A DNA stretch of 64,000 nt from Bradyrhizobium sp. Y36. GTDB lineage: Bacteria; Pseudomonadota; Alphaproteobacteria; Rhizobiales; Xanthobacteraceae. Below the pieces are notes generated by a model. It worked only from the letters and a program-made list of their open reading frames with translations, searched no databases and was not told the DNA's origin. The translations under genes were made by a program, and so were the position numbers. The stretch's first letter is position 1. Every line of letters starts with the position of its first letter. Location of the stretch: positions 1 to 64,000 of the forward strand of contig NZ_NWTI01000006.1 of NCBI RefSeq assembly GCF_002531575.1, read 5' to 3'. Positions 25,615 to 35,904 of the stretch are shown here, piece by piece.

Positions 25615-25723
25615 GTGCGTCTCCTGTTGGCGGACGCACGCGTTATGCGGATGGCTTATTGCAGTTTTGTGAAGCTGGGCGAAAGGCCGCAGGCTCGGGC
25701 TATTCCTCTACTGTCTGAGCCTC

Positions 25724-26695
25724 TCATGCGGTTTCGTAGACCAGTCTCGTGAAGAAACCGGGGTCGATGAGAAACTGTCCCCACCTCGCGTCGAACTTGG
25801 CGGTGGGCTTGGCGGCAACGGCTTCGTCGCGCGTCTTTCCCTGCTTCTTGAGATTGCCGACATTGTCCCTGATGGTGACCAGCATGTCGCGGAATTCCTG
25901 CATCTCGGCCTTGTTGCTGACGGGTTTGCCGTGACCGGCGATCACGATGGTGTCGTTGTTGGCGACCGCCAGATTGGCGTCGCAGGCCGCGATCATGCCG
26001 CCGATGCTGCCGCCGGTGGAGTGGTCGATGAAGGGGTAGATGTCGTTCCAGTAGGTGTCGCCGGCGTGAAGAATGTTCGCCTCGGCAAACATCACCGAGA
26101 TGTCGCCATCGGTATGAGCCGGACCGCTATATTTCAGCGCGATGGATGCGCCGTTGAGCTTGAGATGATGCTCCTTGGCGAAGACCTCCGTCGGGACTGC
26201 CTTCGTCGCCAGAGGCAGAAAATTGTAATCCCAGTCTTCGACCCGCTGAATGCTTGAGAGGTGCTTGCGGGTGTTCTCGTGGGCGATGATTCTTGCGCCG
26301 GCCGCATGCAGCCATTCGTTGCCGTCGGCATGGTCGAAGTGCCAGTGCGTGTTGATGAGATGTGCAATCGGCTCGTTGCCAAGTTCGGCCAGCGCCTTGC
26401 TGAGCTGCGGGCGCGAGACGCTGATGCCGCCGTCGACCAGAAGCTTGCCGTCAGGTCCCGTAAGCACGGCGATGTTGCCGCCCGATCCTTCGAGGACGCT
26501 GATGTTGTTGCGCAGCTTGTAGGTTTTGATCGGCGACGTCGCCGCGCTGTCCTTGATCAGGCTGACGATGCCGCGCGCTTCCGCGTAGGCCTGGCTCGGG
26601 GTGAGCCATCCCCCTGTGGCGGCGAATGCCGCGCCGCCGACGCAACACAGGCAAAAGCCGCGTCTGGACATTTGATGAGGTCGTGGCGCTGCCAT
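25724..26695 (-). CDS. Exported MBL-fold metallo-hydrolase
   Basis: A 323-aa protein. A twin-arginine-like signal (MSRRGFCLCCVGGAAFAATG from residue 9) precedes a metallo-beta-lactamase fold. The metal motif HxHxDH appears as HWHFDHADG, with further ligands in GPAHTDGD and at VIAGHGKP. It resembles SoxH/quinoprotein-associated MBL proteins. The ATG at 26695 has GGGAGA 7 bases upstream. The substrate is unknown. It lies 147 bp downstream of the ABC permease gene and may be a separate unit. Confidence 0.87.
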   Translation of the reverse strand: MAAPRPHQMSRRGFCLCCVGGAAFAATGGWLTPSQAYAEARGIVSLIKDSAATSPIKTYKLRNNISVLEGSGGNIAVLTGPDGKLLVDGGISVSRPQLSKALAELGNEPIAHLINTHWHFDHADGNEWLHAAGARIIAHENTRKHLSSIQRVEDWDYNFLPLATKAVPTEVFAKEHHLKLNGASIALKYSGPAHTDGDISVMFAEANILHAGDTYWNDIYPFIDHSTGGSIGGMIAACDANLAVANNDTIVIAGHGKPVSNKAEMQEFRDMLVTIRDNVGNLKKQGKTRDEAVAAKPTAKFDARWGQFLIDPGFFTRLVYETA

Positions 26696-26842
26696 GCGAT
26701 TCTCCCGACCCAGGGCGTTCAGCGACGGCGTCAAGGGGCGATCCCCGCCGTCTGCGATTCCCAAGATCGAGCGAAACATCGAACGAAACGCGTCAGCGAT
26801 CTATCACGATTGCACGAACCTTCGCGATCGCGCAGCCGCCAC

Positions 26843-27742
26843 CTACTCCTTCACCGCGCCGGTCAGCGAGGACACGTAATAGTCCACGAACAGCGAGTAG
26901 AAGACCGCAACCGGCAGCGAGCCGAGCAGCGAGCCCGCCATCAATGCGCCCCACTGGTAGACGTCGCCGGTGACGAGCTCGGTCAGGATCGCGACCGGGA
27001 CGGTCTTGTTGGCGCCGCTCTGGATGAAGGCGAGCGCGTAGATGAACTCGTTCCAGGACAGCGTGAAGGAGAAGATACCGGCCGAGATCAGCCCGGGCAC
27101 CGCGAGCGGCAGCGTGATCCGCCGCAGGATCTGCAGGCGCGTTGCGCCGTCCACCAGCGCGCATTCCTCGAGCTCGTAGGGGATCGACTTGAAGTAGCCG
27201 ATCAGGAGCCAGGTGCAGAACGGCACCAGGAACGTCGGATAGACCAGGATCAGGGCTAGAGGTGAGTCGAACAGGCCGAACTGCACGATGACGGTGGCCA
27301 GCGGAATGAACAGGATCGACGGCGGCACGAGATAGGCGAGATAAATGCCGAGACCCACGTAAGGACTGCCGCGGAAGCGCAGGCGCTCGATGGCGTAGGC
27401 GGCGAGCGTGCTCGCGATCAAGGACAGCGTGGTCGAGCCGATCGCCACCGTCATCGTCGTCCACAGCCAGCGCGGATAGGCGGTGTCGAACAGCAGGTGC
27501 TTGATGTGCGCGAGCGTCGGCGAAGAGATCCAGAACGGGTTATGCTCCTTGTAGTTCAGCAGCTCCGCGTTCGGCTTGAACGAGGTGATCGCCATCCAGT
27601 AGAACGGAAACAGCAGGATCAGCACGAAGCAGCCGAGCGGCAGGTAGATCATCATCAGCCGCCGCAGCCCGGAATCCCACGCCATGGTGTCGGGTGCGGC
27701 CTTGGCGTCGGCGACGGCCGGTTGAGCGACGGTATCAGTCAT
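26843..27742 (-). CDS. Sugar-type ABC transporter permease (MalG/UgpE-like)
   Basis: A 299-aa permease with six membrane segments and the EAA motif typical of binding-protein-dependent importers (ALVDGATRLQILRRITLPLAVPGL). It pairs with the upstream permease, overlapping it by 8 bp. Together with the binding protein they form a carbohydrate-uptake family importer, but no ATPase gene is in this cluster. The substrate is not visible from sequence. Confidence 0.9.
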   Translation of the reverse strand: MTDTVAQPAVADAKAAPDTMAWDSGLRRLMMIYLPLGCFVLILLFPFYWMAITSFKPNAELLNYKEHNPFWISSPTLAHIKHLLFDTAYPRWLWTTMTVAIGSTTLSLIASTLAAYAIERLRFRGSPYVGLGIYLAYLVPPSILFIPLATVIVQFGLFDSPLALILVYPTFLVPFCTWLLIGYFKSIPYELEECALVDGATRLQILRRITLPLAVPGLISAGIFSFTLSWNEFIYALAFIQSGANKTVPVAILTELVTGDVYQWGALMAGSLLGSLPVAVFYSLFVDYYVSSLTGAVKE

Positions 27743-28691
27743 TGGCCTCTCCCTGCTGCCATTTGCGGCGCGCCAGGCCGAAATAGGAGAACAGCGTCGC
27801 GAACACCAGGAACGGGATCATCGACACCGCGATCGCTGCGCCTTCGCCGAGCTCGCCGCCGGCGATGCCGCGCTGGAAGGCGAGGGTGGCCAGCAGATGG
27901 GTCGAGTTCACAGGTCCGCCGCGGGTAATGGCGTAGACCAGCTGGAAGTCGGTGAAGGTGAAGATGATCGAGAAGGTCATGACGATGGCGAGGATCGGCA
28001 TCATCATCGGGAAGGTGATGTAGCGGAAGCGCTGCCAGGCGCTAGCGCCGTCGAGCATCGCGGCCTCGTAGAGCGAGGGCGAGATGGTCTGCAGGCCCGC
28101 GAGCAGCGAGATCGCGACGAACGGAATGCCGCGCCAGATGTTGGCGGCGATCAGCGAGAAGCGCGCCGGCCAGGCCGAGCCGAGAAAGTCGATATTGCTC
28201 GAACGCCAATGCAGCACGTCGACCAAAAGATAGGAGATGATCGAGAATTGCGGATCGTAGATCCACCAGAACGCCAGCGCGGAGAGCACGGTCGGCACGA
28301 TCCAGGGCAGCAGGATGATCGCACGCAACAGGCTCTTGAATGGAAAATGGTTGTTGAGCAGCAGCGCGAGCCAGAAGCCGAGCGCGAACTTCCCGAAGGT
28401 CGCGATCGCCGTGTAGACCACGCTGTAGAACACGGCGTTCCACCACAGCGGGTCGGTGAGCAGATACTGGAAATTCTCGAGGCCGACGAAGATGCCCTTG
28501 CGGCCGATCGTCGTGTCGGTGAAGGCAAGCCAGATGCCGAGGCCGAGCGGATAGGTCAGGAACACCGCGAGCAGCCCGATCGCGGGCGCCAGGCACATCA
28601 CGATCAGGAACGGCTTGTAGTCGAACAGTCGCACCAGCCAGGATGGCTGCCGCTGCGCCAGTGCGGAGGAAGAGAGGGTGGTCACGGACAT
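27735..28691 (-). CDS. Sugar-type ABC transporter permease (MalF/UgpA-like)
   Basis: A 318-aa permease with six membrane segments and the EAA loop AAMLDGASAWQRFRYITFPM. It is the first partner of the permease pair. The N-terminal cytoplasmic stretch precedes the first span at about residue 32. It lies 170 bp after the binding-protein gene, with a dispersed repeat between them. Confidence 0.9.
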   Translation of the reverse strand: MSVTTLSSSALAQRQPSWLVRLFDYKPFLIVMCLAPAIGLLAVFLTYPLGLGIWLAFTDTTIGRKGIFVGLENFQYLLTDPLWWNAVFYSVVYTAIATFGKFALGFWLALLLNNHFPFKSLLRAIILLPWIVPTVLSALAFWWIYDPQFSIISYLLVDVLHWRSSNIDFLGSAWPARFSLIAANIWRGIPFVAISLLAGLQTISPSLYEAAMLDGASAWQRFRYITFPMMMPILAIVMTFSIIFTFTDFQLVYAITRGGPVNSTHLLATLAFQRGIAGGELGEGAAIAVSMIPFLVFATLFSYFGLARRKWQQGEAND

Positions 28692-28728
28692 TCGGGGGCG
28701 GTGTCCTGTTCTAGACGGTCACTACATT

Positions 28729-28846
28729 CGTCGTTGCGCGCGAAGCGACTTGTCCGCCGAACCCTTGGCGAAGGCGGAAGCAATCCAGTCTGGTTCTGCG
28801 GTGGCAGCCTGGATTGCTTCGTCGCAAGAGCTCCTCGCGATGACGG
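28729..28846. repeat. Dispersed palindromic repeat inside the ABC operon
   Basis: Contains GCAATCCAG (28780-28788) and its inverted copy CTGGATTGC (28809-28817). It also shares exact reverse-complement runs of 15 bases (28745-28759) and 14 bases (28768-28781) with the repeat at 38661-38772. It lies between the binding-protein gene and the permeases and could act as a transcript processing or attenuation site. Confidence 0.7.
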
Positions 28847-28861
28847 CGGCTTTGTCGATGC

Positions 28862-30211
28862 CTATCGGCCCTGCCGCCGGAAGTACCGCTTGCAGCGCTG
28901 CTCGGCTTCCGCGGCCGCGGCCTCCGGGGTTGCGGCGCCGGTCGCAACGGAGGCGCACATCTGAATCAGCACGTAATCGGCGCTGACGGCTCCGGTCGCC
29001 GTCGAGATCGGGCCTTTGTAGCCGTCATAGTAGGTGCTGTTCATCGTGTCCTTGAAGATCGAGACCTTGGGATCGCCTTTCCAGACGGCTGCCTCGGCAT
29101 AGGCGGCCAGCGGCTGCGACCAATAGCCGGAATTGGCGTTGAGCCAGGGCTCGTACTGATCGTTCTCCAGCATGAATTGCAGGAAGGCCTTCGCCGCGTT
29201 GGGGTACTGGCTGTGCTTGAACACCATGGCGTTCAGCGTCAGGCCCGCCATCGGCGAGACTTTGGCGAGGCCCTTCGGCAGCAGCTGATGCTCGCTGTCC
29301 TCGGCGATCGCCTTGGTCGCCGGATCGTTCTTGAGCGAGAAATACAGCGAGACGCCGTTGGCGGTCAGCGAGATCTCCTGCGAGGAGTAGGCGCGGTTGT
29401 TGCTGACGTCATTCCACGACGGCGTGCCGGCGATGAAGGTCGGGTAGATCTGCTTGACCCAGTTCAGCGCAGCGATCGTCTCCTTGCTGTTGATGACGAC
29501 GTTGCCTTCCTCGTCGAGCAGGGACGCGTTGTGCGACCACAGCGCCCAGTTGGCGAAGCCGTTGCCGTCGCCCTTGGCGTTGCCGAGCGCGAAGCCGGCC
29601 GGCTTTCCGGCCTTGTGCAGCTTCTGGCAGAGGTCGAGGATTCCGGCATGGTCTTCGGGCACCTTGTCGAAGCCGACCGATTGCAGGATCGACTTGCGGT
29701 AGATCAGCGGTCCCGCAGTGGCGCCGAACGGAAGTCCGATCCAGGCGTCGCTCTTGTTCCTCTTGCCGTAGCGCTGCGCCAGCGGCAGCCAGCCGCCATA
29801 GCGCTTGCCGATGTAATCGGCGACGTCGGTCAGCTCCATCAGCTTGTCGATGTAGATGTGCGGTGCGTCGGAGAAGCCGATGATGATGTCGGGGCCGGCA
29901 CCGGAATTGGCGGTCACCGCGGTCTGCTGGTTGATGTCCTCCCAGCCGACGAAGTCGACCTTGACCTCGACCCCCGTCTCCTTCGTGAACTTTGCCGCAT
30001 TGGCGCGGAATACGTCTTCGTCGGCCTGGACGAAGCGTACCGGGCGCAGCATGCGCAAGGATGCGCCCTTCTCGATCTCGCGCTTGGGCGCCGCCACGTC
30101 GGCGGCCTTGATCGTCGATGGTGTTGTTTGCGCCGCAGCACCGGTGGCGGCGAGCGTTGCAGCGGACAGGCCCAGCGCCAAGGCATCACGACGTGTGATG
30201 TCGTTCCTCAT
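28862..30211 (-). CDS. ABC transporter extracellular solute-binding protein
   Basis: A 449-aa family 1 solute-binding protein. A twin-arginine-type signal (TRRDALALGLSAATLAATGAAA) leads into a bilobed domain with FTKETGVEVKVDFVGWEDI and QTAVTANSGAGPDIIIGF, which are typical of sugar-binding subunits. The ATG at 30211 has GGGAGG just upstream; the open frame to 30388 is not needed. It is followed by two permeases. The ligand is unknown. Confidence 0.9.
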   Translation of the reverse strand: MRNDITRRDALALGLSAATLAATGAAAQTTPSTIKAADVAAPKREIEKGASLRMLRPVRFVQADEDVFRANAAKFTKETGVEVKVDFVGWEDINQQTAVTANSGAGPDIIIGFSDAPHIYIDKLMELTDVADYIGKRYGGWLPLAQRYGKRNKSDAWIGLPFGATAGPLIYRKSILQSVGFDKVPEDHAGILDLCQKLHKAGKPAGFALGNAKGDGNGFANWALWSHNASLLDEEGNVVINSKETIAALNWVKQIYPTFIAGTPSWNDVSNNRAYSSQEISLTANGVSLYFSLKNDPATKAIAEDSEHQLLPKGLAKVSPMAGLTLNAMVFKHSQYPNAAKAFLQFMLENDQYEPWLNANSGYWSQPLAAYAEAAVWKGDPKVSIFKDTMNSTYYDGYKGPISTATGAVSADYVLIQMCASVATGAATPEAAAAEAEQRCKRYFRRQGR

Positions 30212-30294
30212 CAGTACCTCCCTATATGTTCCCTTCCCGGCGTTGATCGCCGGTGAAGGGTCGTTTCGGCCGTTGGCGCCTTGGCGCCGGCCGT

Positions 30295-31338
30295 CTAGCT
30301 GTTCGGCCCGCGATCCATGCTGACGGGTTGCCAGCGACGAAGCGTGGTGTTCTGCAGCACCGACGGATTGACGCAGCTTACCGGCCACATGCCCTGCAGC
30401 ACCAGTGACAATTCGTAGCCCACCCGGCGCTTGCGCGCTTCGTCGAACCGTGCCGAGGCCGAGGCGACATGGGCGGTCAGGGTCACGTTCTCCATGCCGA
30501 GCAGGGGATTGTTGTGGGAGGGCGGTTCCTTCTCGAGGACGTCGAGGGCGGCATGCGCGATCCAGCCCTCCTGCAGCGCCTTGATCAGGCTTTCTTCGTC
30601 CACGGTGGCGCCGCGGCCGGTGTTGATGAAGATCGAGCCCTTCTTCATCTGCCGGAAGTGCTTCTCGGTCAGCATGTGATGCACCTCTGGCCTTGCCGGG
30701 GCGTGCATCGAGACGAAGTCGGATTGCGACAGCACCTCGTTCAGCGTCGACGGGATCACGCCGTGGTCGTACATCAGCGTTTCCTGGATGAAGGGGTCGT
30801 AGGCCATCATGCGCAGGCCGAAGGGCGCGGCGCGCTTCGCAACGGCTCGCGCGACGCGCCCGAACGAGATGAAGCCGAGCGTCTGGCCCATCAGCCTGGG
30901 AACCTTGAGCAGGGCCGGCCGGCCCTCGGCCCAGCGGCCCTCGCGCACCATGCGGTCCTGCTCGACCAGGCGGCGGAAGCCGGCGAGCAGCAGCATCATG
31001 GCATGGTCGGCGACTTCCTCGATGAAAGTATCGGGAATGTTGGTCACCGGAATTCCACGGGCGGTGGCGGCCTTGACGTCGACGCTGTCGACGCCGACCG
31101 AGCCCAGCGTGATGACCTTGCAGCTTTCCAGGCTGTCGATGATGGTCTTGGTGATGGGGATGCCCTTGGCGTAGATCGCGTCGGCTTCTTTCGCGGCGGC
31201 AATGAACCCGGCCTCGTCGGCGGGCGCCTCGACGATCTCGGCGTCGATCGGATCGAGCGCCTCGCGCTCAAAGGAATAGTCGCTGCCCGCGACCGTGAAG
31301 CTCGCGCCCTTCGGCGTCACCACCCTGTATTTCGGCAT
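30295..31338 (-). CDS. D-isomer-specific 2-hydroxyacid dehydrogenase
   Basis: A 347-aa NAD-dependent dehydrogenase of the phosphoglycerate/hydroxypyruvate type. Catalytic residues are R242 (NTGRGATVDE), E271 (VLEKEPP) and H290 (TLTAHVAS). The nucleotide-binding loop (LGFISFGRVARAV, about 154-166) keeps only part of the GxGxxG pattern. It lies just upstream of the ABC binding protein and on the same strand, so it may act on a product of the imported compound. The exact substrate is unknown. Confidence 0.9.
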   Translation of the reverse strand: MPKYRVVTPKGASFTVAGSDYSFEREALDPIDAEIVEAPADEAGFIAAAKEADAIYAKGIPITKTIIDSLESCKVITLGSVGVDSVDVKAATARGIPVTNIPDTFIEEVADHAMMLLLAGFRRLVEQDRMVREGRWAEGRPALLKVPRLMGQTLGFISFGRVARAVAKRAAPFGLRMMAYDPFIQETLMYDHGVIPSTLNEVLSQSDFVSMHAPARPEVHHMLTEKHFRQMKKGSIFINTGRGATVDEESLIKALQEGWIAHAALDVLEKEPPSHNNPLLGMENVTLTAHVASASARFDEARKRRVGYELSLVLQGMWPVSCVNPSVLQNTTLRRWQPVSMDRGPNS

Positions 31339-31597
31339 TTCCTGCTCCCGATTTGGTTTGTCGGTTCTTGTTGCGACCCGCCTCCGCGGACGGGTCTTTG
31401 CGTCTTTTACGCGAATTCGGGTCGCATGCGTACAATCCCCGGTTGGTGGTGGCGAGGTATATTGCCGGTTTTCCGCCCACGGTCAGGGCTTCTACGGAGG
31501 CCCGTAAGTAACTTGCTAAGGCCTCGCCCTCTAAAACTTGTTTCGATTTTGATCGATCTGTTCGCGTGCCCGTACCCCCATTTGCCGGAGCCACATC

Positions 31598-33283
31598 GTG
31601 AAGTTGAGCAATCTGAAGATCGCCCCGAAGCTGGGCATTCTTGTCGGCGTCACCCTGTTCGGCCTGTGCGTCTCCGGCGTTCTCGCCGGTTATCTGATGA
31701 AGCGCGAGATGGTGAATGCGCGCATCGACCAGACCAAGTCGATCGTCGACATGGGACGCAACTACGCGGGCGCGCTGAAGAAGCGCGTCGATGCCGGCGA
31801 GATGACGAAGGACGCGGCCATGGCCGAGCTTCGCCGCTACGGCAATTCGATGACCTACGACAACGGCTCTGGCTATCTGTTCGGCACGTCGTATGACGGC
31901 ATCACCCAGCTCGCGCCCGATCCGAAGCAGATCGGCGCCAACCGCATGGATGTCGTGACCAATGGCCGCAAGCTGTCCGTCGAGCTGATGGACGGCGTCA
32001 AGGCCAACGGCTCGATCCTGCTCTATTATGAATACGTGAAGCCCGGCCAGGAGAAGCCGATCCGCAAGATCGGCTACGCCGTGGCGGTCCCCGGCTTCGA
32101 CATGTATCTCGGCACCGGCGCCTATCTCGACGACATCGACGCCAAGATGGGCCCGGTCTATTGGCTGCTTGGCTTGGCCATGCTCGGCATCGTCATCGCC
32201 GCCGGCAGCGTCGCCTGGTTGATCGGCCGCAGCATCAGCCGCCCGCTGGCCCTGCTCGGCGCCCGCATGAAGGACCTCGCCGACGGCAAGCTCGAGGGCG
32301 ACATTCCCGGCGTCGGCCGCGGCGACGAGGTCGGCGCGATGGCCGCCACCGTCCAGATCTTCAAGGACAACGCGGTCCGCATCCGCGACCTCGAGAAGAC
32401 CGAAGCCGATGCCAAGGAGCGCGTCGCGGCAGAACGTCGCAGCGCGATGGAGGGCATCGCCAACGACTTCGAGCGCAGCGTCAACGGCATCGTCCGCTCG
32501 GTCTCTTCGGCCGCGGCCGGCATGCAGACCACGGCGCAGTCGATGACCGCGACCGCGAGCGATGCCTCCTCGCGAGCCGCAACGGTCGGCGCGGCCTCGC
32601 AAAAGGCCTCCGGCAATGTCGGCACCGTCGCGGCGGCCGCCGAAGAGCTGTCGAGCTCGGTTGCGGAAATCTCCCGCCAGGTGACGCGCTCGACCGAGGT
32701 CGCCAGCCGCGCCGTCAGCGACGCCGAGCGCACCAACGCCACGGTGCAGGTGCTTTCGACCGGCGCTGAGAAGATCGGCGAAGTCGTCAAGCTGATCCAC
32801 TCGATCGCAGCGCAGACCAACCTGCTCGCGCTCAACGCCACCATCGAGGCGGCACGCGCCGGTGAATCCGGCCGCGGTTTCGCGGTCGTTGCCTCCGAAG
32901 TGAAGGCGCTGGCGAACCAGACCGCGAAGGCGACCGAGGAGATCTCCGCGCAGGTCGCGGCGATGCAGACCTCGACCAGCGACGCCGTCACGGCGATCTC
33001 CGGCATCACCCAGACCATCGCCGAGATGAGCGAGATCACCGCGGGCATTTCCGCGTCGATCGAGCAGCAGGGCGAAGCGACCCGTGAGATCGCCCGCAAC
33101 ATCCAGTCGGTCGCGGCGGGCTCGAACGAGATCAACGCCAATATCGGCAGTGTCACCTCGGCCGCGGAAGCGACCGGGACTGCGGCCACCGACGTGCTCA
33201 CCAACGCCCGCGAGCTGGACAGCCAGTCCGGCGCGCTGCGCAGCGCCGTCGACAGCTTCCTCGCCAAGGTCCGCGCGGCGTAA
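31598..33283 (+). CDS. Methyl-accepting chemotaxis protein with a single Cache domain
   Basis: A 561-aa chemoreceptor. TM1 is at about 13-32. A periplasmic sCache-type sensor follows (about 35-185, with [20 protein letters not shown] and [15 protein letters not shown]). TM2 is at about 187-212 and a HAMP linker at about 213-266. A long coiled-coil signalling domain carries the tip [19 protein letters not shown]. It has no C-terminal CheR pentapeptide. The ligand is unknown, though sCache domains often bind small carboxylates. The 259-bp gap before it shows no further gene. Confidence 0.95.
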   Translation: MKLSNLKIAPKLGILVGVTLFGLCVSGVLAGYLMKREMVNARIDQTKSIVDMGRNYAGALKKRVDAGEMTKDAAMAELRRYGNSMTYDNGSGYLFGTSYDGITQLAPDPKQIGANRMDVVTNGRKLSVELMDGVKANGSILLYYEYVKPGQEKPIRKIGYAVAVPGFDMYLGTGAYLDDIDAKMGPVYWLLGLAMLGIVIAAGSVAWLIGRSISRPLALLGARMKDLADGKLEGDIPGVGRGDEVGAMAATVQIFKDNAVRIRDLEKTEADAKERVAAERRSAMEGIANDFERSVNGIVRSVSSAAAGMQTTAQSMTATASDASSRAATVGAASQKASGNVGTVAAAAEELSSSVAEISRQVTRSTEVASRAVSDAERTNATVQVLSTGAEKIGEVVKLIHSIAAQTNLLALNATIEAARAGESGRGFAVVASEVKALANQTAKATEEISAQVAAMQTSTSDAVTAISGITQTIAEMSEITAGISASIEQQGEATREIARNIQSVAAGSNEINANIGSVTSAAEATGTAATDVLTNARELDSQSGALRSAVDSFLAKVRAA

Positions 33284-33302
33284 AGTTCTTCACGCAATAC
33301 GG

Positions 33303-33331
33303 AAAGGCCCGGCTTGTGCCGGGCTTTTTTG
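33303..33331 (+). terminator. Rho-independent terminator of the chemoreceptor gene
   Basis: The GCCCGGC/GCCGGGC stem (33307-33313 with 33318-33324) and 4-base loop are followed by six T (33325-33330), 20 bp after the stop of the chemoreceptor gene. It also faces the convergent autotransporter end. Confidence 0.9.
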
Positions 33332-33381
33332 TACCTGTCGTCCCTTCGACGAAGGAAGCACGTCATCGACTGCCGGGACGA

Positions 33382-35904
33382 TCAGAACCCGATCTTGATC
33401 CCGCCGCGCCCGGTGACGGTGCGGCTCGCATCGGACATCTCGTTGTACTCCGTCGCCGCAAACAGCGACACGCCCGAGGCGTGACGCCAGTCGAGGCCGG
33501 CGCCGGCGAAGTAGCCGACGACGTTGCCGCCGCCCGGTGCGGCGAATGCGAGGTTCTGCCCGAGCAGCACGGCATTGACGTCGGCATCGCCAGCCCGCTG
33601 CAGTCCGACCACGCCGGCCGATCCGGAAACTTTCAGCGTGCCTTGCCCGACGCCGGCAAAGCTGCGCGTCAGCGTCACCCCGCCGCGTTCCTCGAAATAG
33701 TGGCTGAGGCGGCTGCCCACGTCGAGATTGGCGGCCGAGCCGCTCTCCTGGTAGCCGCCGAAGCCGGCAGCGAGATACCGCACCCGCATCGAAGGCGTCA
33801 GCGTCAGGTTGGCGGCAATCGCCAGATCGAAGCCATAGGCCAGTTCGGGACTGACAAACCATCCCGCGTAACCGGCCCGCGCATATTCGACGCCGCCGGC
33901 CACGAGATTGTTGTCGACCCGGCGGGTGGCGGTGTTGCCGCTGCCGCCGCCCAGCAGCGAGAAATCGAGGAAGCCGCCGCTCAGCGCATAGCGGCCGTAG
34001 ATGCCGGCAAAGCCGAGATCGCTGGTGGTGCGGCCGGCATCGGCGGCGAGGCTCGATTGCAGATTGCCGCCGCCGACGAGAACGCCGAGCCGCAACCGCG
34101 GCTGCACGATCTTGTCGGCGCCGATCGCGCCGCCATAGAAGCTGTTGATCGATCGCAGCATCATTCCGTCTTCCGGTGCGATGCGGCGGCCGCCAAAACC
34201 CTGCGCCCAGACGCTGGTGCCGTCGGTCGCGGTGAAGTTGGGATTGCCCGACAGCACGCGGTCCTGCCCGGCATAGGCCATGCCCGGCATCGCGGCGAAG
34301 GCCTCGTTGAACATGTCGCGCGCGACGTTGCCCGACGGTGCAAAGCCGATCGCCGGCCCTTCGCTGCTGGCCGGGGCGTCGTTGGCGAGGCGGCCCGATG
34401 CGAGGCCTGCGATCGCATGCGTGACGTCCACGACGTTGCGGCTGGCGACGCCGAACGACGATGGATCGACCGTGGCGACCGAGTTGCCGCTGACGACATA
34501 GGGAACGCCGCTGACATTGACGTGCGAGGCCGTGTCGATGAGGCCGGACGAGCCGTTGCTGTCGCCGAATGTGAGAATCGACGAATTTCCGCGGCCGCCC
34601 TGGATGTTGATCGTGGTCCCAACACGGTTGGGATCGCTTGCGTCACCGGCCAGCCATATCTGTCCGATCACGTGTGATCCCTGCAGCAGATTGATCGTCA
34701 TCCGGTCATTGGTCGACGCGTTCGACGTCACATCGATGGCCGCGTAGTACCCGGTGCCGTCGATCAATCCGGAGTTGGTGAGGAACGAGCCGGGACCGGT
34801 GCTGCCGTTGTAGGCTGACACTACGGTCGCAACGCCGCGGATCGTCCCCGAATTGGTGACGGACGCCGGCCCCGTATCCGCATTCGCGGCGACCGGTCCG
34901 TTGACGGTGCCGGCATTCCACACGGCGGCGCTGCCCGCGTTCGTGCTGCTCGAAAGGCTGGCGGCGTTGCCGTAATTGATCGTGATCGCCGTGCCGGTGC
35001 CGTCGGTCGTTGTCTGGATGTTGCGCGCTACGCCGGTTGCTTCGTTGGTGGTCGTGGCGGATCCCGTCGGTGTCGAGGCCGTCGTCGTGATATCGCGCAC
35101 GGATCCGGAATTGATGGTCTCGGCGGAACCTTGAAAAAAGGAATTCGAGCTCGTCGTAAGGATGTTCGTCTTTACTGTGCCGCTGTTGACGGTTTTCGCG
35201 TACCCTCCCTGGAGCGCGTCAGTCACGATTGAGTCGGCATAACCGGAATTGATCACGGTCGACTTGCTGCCGAACATGTGGGCGTAGATAAAATTCGCTG
35301 TTCCGGCATTGACGATCAGCGCCTCACCAAAGGACGAGTTGGCTACTTGTATGGAGATGTTGTTGGTGCGACCGTAGTTATATATCCGGGCGGAGCCGTA
35401 CGGCGTAGCGTTGACTGACGCCGTTATGTTACGCGCATCCCCGTAATTGTAGACGATGGCGTCGGCCGCAAAGTCGGTGTGGGCCACCAGGTTTCCGCCT
35501 ACCGTGCCGTAATTGGTGACGGTCGCCGTTCCCGTGAAGCTGTTGCCGAAAAAGATGCCGGCACTCGCACTAACGGACCCGCCGACGACGCCGAAATTGG
35601 TCGAAGTTGCATCGCCGAACTCACCGCTGACGGTTCGAATGCTGGTCGCGGTGCCGGTGTCTTTCAGGATATTGGTGAGGCTGGTTGATCCGCTCACCGG
35701 ACCCGACGGCGGGTCGCCGATGATCCCGGAAGCGCCGGTATAGGTACAGACGATATCTGCCGTTCCGACGCAGGTCTGGGCCTGCGCGCCGCTTGCCAGC
35801 GTAGTCACTGCTGAAAATGCAGCCAACGCCGAGAGCAACGAACCTCGAAACAAACGGAAAGCAAAAGACGAACTCGAAAAACGAGCCTTCACTAAATCAA
35901 ACAA
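33382..35904 (-). CDS. Autotransporter with beta-helix passenger
   Basis: An 840-aa type V secretion protein. A signal sequence ends near residue 42 (SGAQAQ). The passenger (about 43-550) is rich in Gly/Thr/Ser/Asn with recurring NYG and NSGTV motifs, as expected of a beta-helix. The C-terminal autotransporter beta-domain (about 585-840) begins near SVWAQGFGGRR and ends in an alternating strand with terminal Phe (GGIKIGF), the insertase signal. The passenger shows less GC bias than its neighbours. Adhesion or surface interaction is the likely role, by family only. The 197 bp upstream to the TctC gene are not coding. Confidence 0.9.
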   Translation of the reverse strand: MFDLVKARFSSSSFAFRLFRGSLLSALAAFSAVTTLASGAQAQTCVGTADIVCTYTGASGIIGDPPSGPVSGSTSLTNILKDTGTATSIRTVSGEFGDATSTNFGVVGGSVSASAGIFFGNSFTGTATVTNYGTVGGNLVAHTDFAADAIVYNYGDARNITASVNATPYGSARIYNYGRTNNISIQVANSSFGEALIVNAGTANFIYAHMFGSKSTVINSGYADSIVTDALQGGYAKTVNSGTVKTNILTTSSNSFFQGSAETINSGSVRDITTTASTPTGSATTTNEATGVARNIQTTTDGTGTAITINYGNAASLSSSTNAGSAAVWNAGTVNGPVAANADTGPASVTNSGTIRGVATVVSAYNGSTGPGSFLTNSGLIDGTGYYAAIDVTSNASTNDRMTINLLQGSHVIGQIWLAGDASDPNRVGTTINIQGGRGNSSILTFGDSNGSSGLIDTASHVNVSGVPYVVSGNSVATVDPSSFGVASRNVVDVTHAIAGLASGRLANDAPASSEGPAIGFAPSGNVARDMFNEAFAAMPGMAYAGQDRVLSGNPNFTATDGTSVWAQGFGGRRIAPEDGMMLRSINSFYGGAIGADKIVQPRLRLGVLVGGGNLQSSLAADAGRTTSDLGFAGIYGRYALSGGFLDFSLLGGGSGNTATRRVDNNLVAGGVEYARAGYAGWFVSPELAYGFDLAIAANLTLTPSMRVRYLAAGFGGYQESGSAANLDVGSRLSHYFEERGGVTLTRSFAGVGQGTLKVSGSAGVVGLQRAGDADVNAVLLGQNLAFAAPGGGNVVGYFAGAGLDWRHASGVSLFAATEYNEMSDASRTVTGRGGIKIGF

